Below are positions 7,131 to 12,515 of a stretch of DNA of 12,515 nt, piece after piece. The notes under the pieces were generated by a model, which did not search any database, was not told the origin of the DNA, and saw only the letters and a list, made by a program, of their open reading frames with translations. This stretch comes from Firmicutes bacterium UBA5766. Its GTDB lineage: Bacteria > Bacillota > Desulfotomaculia > Desulfotomaculales > Nap2-2B. Position numbers and translations under genes: made by a program. Location of the stretch: the NCBI GenBank assembly GCA_002418775.1, contig DIEU01000015.1:1-12515 (forward strand). The letters run 5' to 3'. Positions within the stretch are counted from its first letter, which is position 1. Each line of letters begins with the position of its first letter.

Positions 7131-7350
7131 TTATTCTTGTTTCACACTCTTTTTAAGCCGTTTTGAAAAATATACACAGAATGCCTCAACCTCGTTTGCG
7201 CAGTGATTTTTCCTGTAGTTTGCCAGCTTAGGACTTTCTTCTATCTTCGTGTATAATATATTTGGAATACTCATACAGAAACCAATTTAGCATGGTTTTA
7301 TCCCCAGCGTCTTGGTAGAAGTTTTTAGCCTTTACCTTATCCAAGCTCAT
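7131..7350 (-). pseudogene. Small frameshifted ORF upstream of the IS66 transposase
   Basis: ATG 7350 follows GGGAGG by about 10 nt and starts MSLDKVKAKNFYQDAGDKT, then MLNWFLYEYSKYIIHED, stopping after 40 codons at 7228. An adjoining frame continues as IEESPKLANYRKNHCANEVE and ends at TAA 7131-7133, so together they would encode about 70 residues. It ends 17 nt before the transposase ATG, which suggests an operon and an accessory role in the insertion sequence. It is not TnpA or TnpB as I know them. I see no classical slippery heptamer at the junction near 7240, so mutation is more likely than programmed frameshifting. Function unknown. Confidence 0.5.
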
Positions 7351-7402
7351 TTACAAGCAACCTCCCTTTCCATACCACACAGCACTTTCTTGTATTGTGA
7401 TG

Positions 7403-7631
7403 TTAGCGGGTAGAGATACTCCGCAAGATGATCCCGAACTTATCGTACATCTTGATGGAGACCGCACCCATATGGCGCTTGATTCTCGTACCGAAAATTC
7501 TTGTATTGAATTTGTTGCCAATTTCATCCTGGTAGTTCCAGTGGAGTTTATGCCCCAGGCTGGATAATCAACCGGTCATAGCTGGAGATAACCCCGGCTA
7601 TCTGTTTTTTGTAACGTTCTGTAAGCAACAT
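7403..7631 (-). pseudogene. Internally deleted relic of an unidentified protein gene
   Basis: Two fragments in different frames sit back to back. The first starts at ATG 7631 (MLLTERYKKQIAGVISSYDR) and stops after 27 codons at 7548. The second, from about 7558 to TAA 7403, reads LGHKLHWNYQDEIGNKFNTR and then TRIKRHMGAVSIKMYDKFGI. Composition and the sudden switch of frame suggest the beginning and a later part of one larger gene after a big internal deletion. From memory it resembles a family of uncharacterised, mobile-DNA-associated proteins of about 400 residues in anaerobic Firmicutes, but I cannot verify this. Together with the small IS66 ORF this accounts for the otherwise gene-free stretch 7351-7713. 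A short CCGG/CCGG hairpin at 7700-7712 without a T-run is the only other structure there. Confidence 0.55.
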
Positions 7632-7713
7632 TTGTATATCTTCATGACGAAAAGTTTTTTGATTTAGTTCGACATGGAATGTTTAAATCCTTTTTGGTTC
7701 CGGCTATACCGGG

Positions 7714-8745
7714 TTAGGATACATAATCATAATCAAGAAAGGTGATTTTTTCACGTTCTTCCTGCTTTATCTCGGATGAGCGGGCAAGGTTAGCCCACTT
7801 GCCGCACCTGCTCCCCCACCTGCCGCCAAGTTTTCCGTCAATGTAGATCTCGCTGATTTCGCAATCGTTCGTGCAGTCCCCGCAGATAAAACTGCGCGGC
7901 GTACAGCTGAATTCGGCGATAGCCTGTTGACCGCGGAAGCGGCTCTCCCGGCCTGTTTTTAGCCATTGCTCGCGGGCCAGCAGCGCAACTCCCAGCGCGC
8001 CCATAACTTCAAAATAAGGCGGCACCACAACAGGGACTCCCAAAAGCTTGGTGAAAGCCGCTCTCATCCCGACGTTTGCCGCAACTCCCCCCTGGAAAAC
8101 CACTATGGGGTTGATGCTCTTGCCCCTGGCTACACTGGCCAGGTAATTGCGCGCCAGGGCAACGCACAGGCCTGCGATCAGGTCTTCTTTGCTGTAGCCC
8201 ATCTGCTGCTTGCTGATCAGGTCGGATTCCGCAAAAACACCGCAGCGTCCGGCAATTTTGACAGGGTTCTTCGATGTTAGGGCAATCTCGCCGAAATTTT
8301 CAATCGGTATGTTCAGGCGGGTAGCCTGGTGATCCAGGAAGGAGCCTGTCCCCGCGGCGCAGACACTGTTCATATTAAAGCCTGTGGAGACGCCGTCCTT
8401 CAGGAAAATAATCTTGGAATCCTGGCCGCCTATATCGATAACCGTCCTGACCCGCGGCTCTACTTCACGGGCGGCCACAGCATGGGCGGTAATCTCGTTT
8501 TTCAATATATCAGCCGAGACCATCGCCCCGGCCAGGTGGCGTCCAGAGCCCGTCGCCCCGGCGGCCTTCACTTCAATGCGGGATTCCGGCAGTTCTTTGC
8601 TGAGCTTTTTGAATATCTTCTGCAGGGCTTCTATGGGACCGCCAAAAGTGCGCTCGTATGTGTGGAATAAAAGTTCCTTTTCTGTATTGATAACTGCAAG
8701 TTTTGCGCTGACGCTTCCAACATCAATTCCCAGGAAACAATCCAA
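7714..8745 (-). CDS. BadF/HgdC-type ATPase, acyl-CoA dehydratase activase family
   Basis: A 343-residue ASKHA-fold ATPase related to the activators of 2-hydroxyacyl-CoA dehydratases and benzoyl-CoA reductase. These dimers hold one [4Fe-4S] cluster and inject an electron into a partner with ATP hydrolysis. Visible motifs: phosphate-binding GIDVGS (6-11), GATGSGR (63-69), DIGGQD (104-109), SVCAAGTGSFLDHQA (127-141), GRCGVFAESDLI (166-177) and FQGGVAAN (217-224). C129 and C168 correspond to the two cluster cysteines of HgdC. About 70 residues beyond the usual 260-270 form a cysteine-rich tail (C281, C288, C291, C295, C314; CGDCTNDCEI, GSRCGKW) that may hold a second cluster. A GTG at 8754 is part of the Shine-Dalgarno sequence GGAGGTG; the TTG at 8745 is about 8 nt downstream and is preferred. 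The gene overlaps its upstream partner by 23 nt, implying coupled translation and joint function. Confidence 0.88.
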   Translation of the reverse strand: MDCFLGIDVGSVSAKLAVINTEKELLFHTYERTFGGPIEALQKIFKKLSKELPESRIEVKAAGATGSGRHLAGAMVSADILKNEITAHAVAAREVEPRVRTVIDIGGQDSKIIFLKDGVSTGFNMNSVCAAGTGSFLDHQATRLNIPIENFGEIALTSKNPVKIAGRCGVFAESDLISKQQMGYSKEDLIAGLCVALARNYLASVARGKSINPIVVFQGGVAANVGMRAAFTKLLGVPVVVPPYFEVMGALGVALLAREQWLKTGRESRFRGQQAIAEFSCTPRSFICGDCTNDCEISEIYIDGKLGGRWGSRCGKWANLARSSEIKQEEREKITFLDYDYVS

Positions 8746-10900
8746 CCCGACCACCTCCGTTAAGTTTTTTTTCCGAGCGCTCCAGCATGACTTCCAGGAA
8801 GGCCTCCAGCCTTGTCTCCAGGCCCGCCGTTCCGGTCTGCTCGCTGACGACCAGGGAAAGAAAGGGGAAATCCAGTTTTTCGCACAGGGGGATCAGTATG
8901 CTCTGGGAAACGATTTCAGGCATACAGGTAAAGGGGAGCAGGTGGATTACCCCGTCTGCGCCTTCCTCTTGCGCTAAAATAACCTCACCGATGCTTTCCT
9001 GTCCGTGCCCGCCTACAGAAACGGGCAGGTAGGGACTGGCTGCAGCCACCACTTTCCGGTGCTGCAAAAGAGCTTGCTTCTTCCGCAGTACGTTCAGGTC
9101 AAACCATGCGCTGGCTGACATATCGCGGTCCACGTACACCCTTAGACCGGGTCGCGCGGCCAAAAATTCCTCCACATTTTGATTGACGTAATTTTGGATC
9201 ACAGTGTAGAACTCCCCGACGATCTTGACCCTTAATGCCCGTACTTTTTCTTCCGGAATTGCGCTTATCTCTTCGGAAAAATCCTGCTCAGCCTTTTTTA
9301 CTCCTTTTATACTGTCAGCGGCCAAAACCCGGCTGATCAGTTTCTTCTGCGCCTTCAGGGCCGATCCGGTAATTCTTTCATAAGCCTGCTTGCGCCTGAC
9401 CAGCTTTTCTGCCTCGTCAAGGATGAGGATCTTCTGGTAGCCGAAATTTATGGCCCGGGCTATCTTAAACCAGGATGAATTCCCGGTCAGCTTTTTTACT
9501 GTCTTACGGAACCTGTTCCAGTTTTTTGGGAAGGGCAGGGGTGAATCAATAATTGTCATCTGGAAGTCGTACTTCTTACGCTTGAGCAGCAGTTCCTGGA
9601 GCTGGGCGTACCAGCCCAGGCGGCAGCGTCCCTTGCCTCCCACCATGACAATCTCGTTTGCTCCTTTTTCAATCAATTCGCGGATCTGCCCCAGCGTGGC
9701 AATCATGGGATAACAGATGAATTCCGGGGCGAGTTCTTTGCCCAGATCGACAATTCTCCTGTTTACCAGCGGTGTGGGCACTATCTCCACGCTGCACTCC
9801 TGAAGGATGGTTTTCAGCGCCTTGTCCGCCCATCCTACCGAGGGCGTTCCAATTTTCGCCCTGCACGCCCTTTCCCCGGGAACAAATGAAGGCGAGGGCA
9901 GGTTTGTACGGCCCTCTTTCTTTCCCCTGGCAGTGTCCACGAAGGCTTCCAGGCGGGTAATCAGCCCCGCCTCCCCGGTATGCTCGTCCACAGTGAGGAG
10001 TAAAAAAGGAATTTCCTGGCGCTGGGCCTCTTCTTCAATATAGGATTCTATTATTGAGGCGGGTCCGCAGGAGAAGGCCTCCAAAAAAACCATCTTGCTG
10101 ACCAGCCGCCGGCGAAGCAGATGAAGCGCCGATCCCAGGAGCAGGCTTTCGTAGGTCCACATCTTCTCACCCTCGTAGATAGTTCCTACTTCTTTGAGGG
10201 CGTCTTTTTCGGGAACCATTTCCGGTGTGATCACCTGCCCGTATTCTTTTAAGCGAAGTACAACATTATGGCCGACATAGTCGTAAAGAATGTAAGGGTG
10301 GCCCATAACGCCGATTACCTGCCCGGGGTCAAATTCCGCCGCTGGGTCAAAGACCATGTTTTTAACAGGCAGGCCGGTTAATTTGGAAAAGGCTTCGGGA
10401 GTAGTCAGGCCGCTGGCGGTCAGCTGGTGGAAAGCTTTCTGCCGGGCTTCGCCGGAGCGCATCGCCTGCCTGACCGCCTGTTTGCCTTTGCCGAGTTGTT
10501 CGCCGATCCGGCGAAGATCCCTTTCCCAGCAGCCCGGCTTTTCTTTTTCGTTGAATTCCGGAGCGAGGATTTTTTCAGGAGGTATTTCCAGTCCGTGTTG
10601 GACCATATAAGCGGCGCCGATTAGCTTAGGGCAGCAGTAGCTGTCCTGCCGGATACTGGAAAGCACCGGAATAAGTATAAAATCCACCTGTTTGTCGAGC
10701 AGATTTTTTGTGTGTGCGTATAGCAGCTTTGTGGAAACACAGGGCTCATCGGTAGGGCAGCAGGTTATTGAGTCAAGAATTCTTGCGTCTGTCGCAGAAG
10801 ACAAAACCACCTCTGCGCCCAGTTCACGCAAAAATCCTTCCATAAAGGGATATAAATAATAAAAGGCCAGACTTCTGGGTATTCCTATCCTGACAGCCAA
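8723..10900 (-). CDS. Fused COG3580-COG3581 HgdB-like protein, activase partner
   Basis: This 725-residue protein is made of two related halves. The N-terminal half (about 1-325, DUF2229/COG3580-like) starts VRIGIPRSLAFYYLYPF and has C47, C48, C54, C89, C90 and LEAFSCGP (273-280), ending DEHTGEAGLITRLEAF (305-320). The second (about 346-705, COG3581-like) starts AKIGTPSVGWADK and has ICYPMIATLGQI (395-406), GGKGRCRLGWYAQ (421-433) and LLPFTCMPE (654-662), ending SEQTGTAGLETRLEAF (686-701). The shared end shows ancient duplication. Related proteins belong to the HgdB/BcrC superfamily that binds iron-sulfur clusters, here without an identified substrate. In many anaerobes the two halves are separate genes, or lie within one roughly 1,400-residue polypeptide with the activase. 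It starts at TTG 10900 with AGAGG 9 nt upstream and overlaps the activase gene. Function unknown; an ATP-driven low-potential reduction is the likely theme. Confidence 0.85.
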   Translation of the reverse strand: MAVRIGIPRSLAFYYLYPFMEGFLRELGAEVVLSSATDARILDSITCCPTDEPCVSTKLLYAHTKNLLDKQVDFILIPVLSSIRQDSYCCPKLIGAAYMVQHGLEIPPEKILAPEFNEKEKPGCWERDLRRIGEQLGKGKQAVRQAMRSGEARQKAFHQLTASGLTTPEAFSKLTGLPVKNMVFDPAAEFDPGQVIGVMGHPYILYDYVGHNVVLRLKEYGQVITPEMVPEKDALKEVGTIYEGEKMWTYESLLLGSALHLLRRRLVSKMVFLEAFSCGPASIIESYIEEEAQRQEIPFLLLTVDEHTGEAGLITRLEAFVDTARGKKEGRTNLPSPSFVPGERACRAKIGTPSVGWADKALKTILQECSVEIVPTPLVNRRIVDLGKELAPEFICYPMIATLGQIRELIEKGANEIVMVGGKGRCRLGWYAQLQELLLKRKKYDFQMTIIDSPLPFPKNWNRFRKTVKKLTGNSSWFKIARAINFGYQKILILDEAEKLVRRKQAYERITGSALKAQKKLISRVLAADSIKGVKKAEQDFSEEISAIPEEKVRALRVKIVGEFYTVIQNYVNQNVEEFLAARPGLRVYVDRDMSASAWFDLNVLRKKQALLQHRKVVAAASPYLPVSVGGHGQESIGEVILAQEEGADGVIHLLPFTCMPEIVSQSILIPLCEKLDFPFLSLVVSEQTGTAGLETRLEAFLEVMLERSEKKLNGGGRVGLFPGN

Positions 10901-10982
10901 GAATGGCCACCTCTTTGCCTTTATTTAGCAATATGCCGGGAGTGCTAATCCGGATATACTTTTCCCCTTTTTAGATTTTTTT

Positions 10983-11040
10983 ATCATTTTTATAACCATT
11001 CCTTCGCTGCGCTCAAGGCACAAAACGATATGAAAATGAT
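10983..11040. repeat. Nested inverted repeat upstream of the HgdB-like gene and IS110
   Basis: ATCATTTT (10983-10990) is perfectly complementary to AAAATGAT (11033-11040), extended by one mismatch and ATA. Inside lie CCTT (11001-11004) and AAGG (11015-11018) around a GC-rich loop. It sits between the start of the minus-strand HgdB-like gene and the IS110 element. It might be a regulatory hairpin in the leader of that gene or the structured target into which the element inserted. Confidence 0.45.
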
Positions 11041-11089
11041 TGCCTATGCGCTATTCTTTAATTGGTCGTGCAAGCATACTACAGAGCAC

Positions 11090-11245
11090 GTGGAGGTGAG
11101 TGCGTCACCCATCATGCCTTTCTTTGGGGAGACCGCATTTTTATATGTGCCGCTCTGCCCGGTCAAGCACAGATAAGTGTGGCATAGACCACGTAGATTT
11201 ATCTTTGTATAGACAACTCTTTGTTTGTAGAGGGCAAGCAGTCAA
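11090..11245 (+). ncRNA. Candidate IS110 bridge RNA region
   Basis: In the IS110 subgroup, a guide RNA that pairs with target and donor DNA is encoded in the non-coding end before the recombinase gene. Here the 386-nt gap 10901-11286 has no gene and shows a series of stem-loops. GGTGA/TCACC pair at 11095-11109. GACCG/CGGTC (11131-11135 with 11160-11164) enclose a 24-nt loop. AGATAA/TTATCT (11171-11176 with 11199-11204) enclose a second 6-bp stem GTGTGG/CCACGT. CTCT/AGAG pair at 11217-11232. CTGC/GCAG (11155-11158 with 11238-11241) could close the central part as an alternative pairing. Large internal loops between short stems are what bridge RNAs show. RNA ends and guide sequences cannot be assigned. 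Confidence 0.42.
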
Positions 11246-11286
11246 TACTTGTGCGACCACGATACCATCTGCGAGAGGGAGTGTTT

Positions 11287-12515
11287 ATGCTCAAAATTGT
11301 GTATCCTATCTGCTGCGGCATCGACGTTCACAAAACCTTCGTCGTTGCTACCGTCGCGGCTACTAATCACGAAAACATCACAACCTAACAAACCAAACGC
11401 TTTTCCACCTTTACCAAAGATTTAAAAGCCTTAGCGCTGTGGCTTTCAAATCATCAATGTGTGCATGTATGTATGGAATCTACTGGCAAATACTGGGTTC
11501 CTGTTTACAATATCCTGGAACCTTCTTGCCGGATTACCTTGGCGCATCCCAAGTATGTCAAGGCAATCCGAGACAAGAAGACCGACAAGAAGGATTCCAT
11601 CTGGATTGCAGACCTCCACAAACATAGACTGGTTCCCGTTAGCTTCATTTCTCCAGCAGATATTCGTGAAATTCGTAACTTGCTGCGCTACCGTTCCAAA
11701 TTGGTTTCCTTTGAGTCCAGTGAAAAGAACCGAGTGCAAAACTCCCTGACGGTTTCCAATATCATGCTTTCTAATGTGGTGTCCGATACCTCTGGCAAAA
11801 GCGCTTCGGCTATTCTTTCGCATTTGTTGAAACATCCTGATGATCAGGACTTTGATTTTCGGCCGCTTTTACACGGCTCAATGCTTAAGAATCAAGACGT
11901 TATTGCTTTAGCTATTGACGGCGCCATCAGCGATGTTCAGGCTGGTAAAATCACTCTATACTTAAGCCATATGGATGTCATTAAACGCTATATTGCTCAG
12001 ATAGAAGCAACTGCCGTGCATTTGTCTTCCTCTTATTCCGGCGCTATAAGGATTATCCAGTCTGTTCCTGGTATTAGCCAACTTTCGGCGCTTATCATTT
12101 TCTCTGAAATCGGCGCTGACATGGCCGCTTTTCACTCAGCCAAGCATCTCTGTTCCTGGGCGGGACTTGCTCCTTCCAACGATCAGAGTGCCGGTAAGAA
12201 GAAATCGGTTCGCATCAGTCGTGCTGGCGTTTACATCAAGCCTTTACTCGTTCAGTGCGCCAACTCAGCTATCAAGAATAAAGACTGCCCGCACTATCGT
12301 GCCCGCTATGAAGCGATTAAGCTCCGTCGCGGCCACAAGAGAGCCATTATCGCCATTGCTCGAATAATGTTGACAGCAATTTATCACATGCTTTCAACAG
12401 GTGAACAGTTCAATCCGGCACTCTATGAGAAGTCACAGCGCAAACCCGGCTTCGTAGCTTCGTCGGAAGAACACGCAGTCAAGTTAGCGCCCTTCGGGCG
12501 GACTTTTATTCTTCC
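11287..12515 (+). pseudogene. IS110-family DEDD recombinase, interrupted by TAA, 3' end outside window
   Basis: From ATG 11287 the frame reads MLKIVYPICCGIDVHKTFVV and is open for 409 codons except for one TAA at codon 34 (11386-11388). The RuvC-like DEDD residues are D13 (GIDVHK), E64 (CMESTGKYW), D100 and D103 (KTDKKDS). A central helical region is followed by the C-terminal transposase domain with IQSVPGIS (257-264) and SWAGLAPSNDQSAGKKKS (290-307), where S301 is a candidate for the serine nucleophile. TTTxQTKRFSTFTKDL around the stop suggests a tyrosine TAC became TAA by a single change. Re-initiation at the next in-frame ATG (codon 63) would lose D13, so this copy should be inactive unless the stop is read through. 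In the family the protein uses a bridge RNA to recombine the element into target DNA. Frame and motifs are clear. Confidence 0.88.

Larger units (their letters stand above)
5516..7350 (-). mobile_element. Decayed IS66-family insertion sequence
   Basis: The span covers a broken IS66-type transposase gene and the small frameshifted ORF directly upstream of it. The element probably extends some tens of bases beyond both ends, but I could not find matching terminal inverted repeats or an 8-bp target duplication, so the limits given are only those of the coding remnants. The standard IS66 helper genes tnpA and tnpB are absent, as in the single-transposase subgroup. Both coding units contain frame disruptions, so the copy is almost certainly not self-mobile. 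Confidence 0.7.
11041..12515 (+). mobile_element. IS110-family element, left part, truncated by window end
   Basis: The region holds a structured non-coding left end followed by an IS110-type recombinase gene that is still open at the last base. IS110 elements lack conventional terminal inverted repeats, so the left boundary cannot be fixed from sequence alone; 11041 is only the first base after a nested repeat and may be wrong by many tens of bases. The right end is outside the window. Confidence 0.5.

Noticed and set aside
8384..8977. 197-codon plus-strand open frame opposite the activase and HgdB-like genes
   Set aside because: It crosses the junction of two well-supported minus-strand genes, has no ribosome binding site worth noting and a low-complexity composition.
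10925..10948. TTAGCA/TGCTAA inverted repeat (12-nt spacer) upstream of the HgdB-like gene, possible operator
   Set aside because: Six-base arms in AT-rich DNA are expected by chance and no promoter elements could be aligned with it.
11446..11835. 129-codon minus-strand open frame inside the IS110 recombinase gene
   Set aside because: The plus-strand frame carries the DEDD and serine-domain motifs; the antisense frame shows none.
12488..12510. CGCCC/GGGCG hairpin near the window end as a terminator
   Set aside because: The tail after the stem (GACTTTTATTC) is a poor T-run and the recombinase frame continues through it; the element's true end is outside the window.
1..12515. CRISPR array, tRNA or rRNA genes
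   Set aside because: No regularly spaced direct repeats and no cloverleaf or conserved rRNA segments were recognised on either strand.

Overview
The window looks like chromosomal DNA of an anaerobic, endospore-forming Firmicute, probably of the Peptococcaceae/Desulfotomaculum-Pelotomaculum type. This is inference. It rests on an alpha/beta-type small acid-soluble spore protein, strong AGGAGG-like ribosome binding sites with several TTG starts, the rpmE - DUF1385 - prfA - prmC order typical of Clostridia, and an oxygen-sensitive acyl-CoA-dehydratase-type activation system.

Positions 1-2190 hold three plus-strand genes: an N-terminally extended spore DNA-binding protein, a cinA homologue whose C-terminal deamidase domain has lost its signature residues, and a 53-residue glycine/alanine-rich hydrophobic peptide gene ending in a clear terminator. 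They converge on a minus-strand block (2241-5475) transcribed from a good promoter upstream of rpmE: ribosomal protein bL31, a DUF1385 membrane protein, release factor RF1 and its glutamine methyltransferase PrmC. This block makes a translation-termination factor and the enzyme that modifies it. Two hairpins at its end face both directions.

Positions 5516-7631 are a scrap yard of mobile DNA. An IS66-type transposase gene is broken by a net 26-nt insertion centred on a perfect 16-bp palindrome, directly before its last catalytic acidic residue. A small frameshifted ORF sits just upstream as a possible accessory gene, followed by an internally deleted relic of another protein.

Positions 7714-10900 carry a two-gene minus-strand operon. 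A 725-residue protein joins two related HgdB-like (COG3580- and COG3581-type) halves. It overlaps a BadF/HgdC-type ATPase activase with a cysteine-rich C-terminal extension. This is the most interesting metabolic locus here: an ATP-driven iron-sulfur electron-transfer pair with no recognisable dehydratase substrate subunit beside it.

Positions 10983-12515 hold a nested inverted repeat and then the left part of an IS110-family element that runs off the window. Its non-coding left end folds into several stem-loops and is a candidate bridge (guide) RNA. Its DEDD recombinase reading frame is interrupted by one TAA codon and otherwise open to the edge. No tRNA, rRNA or CRISPR array was seen.
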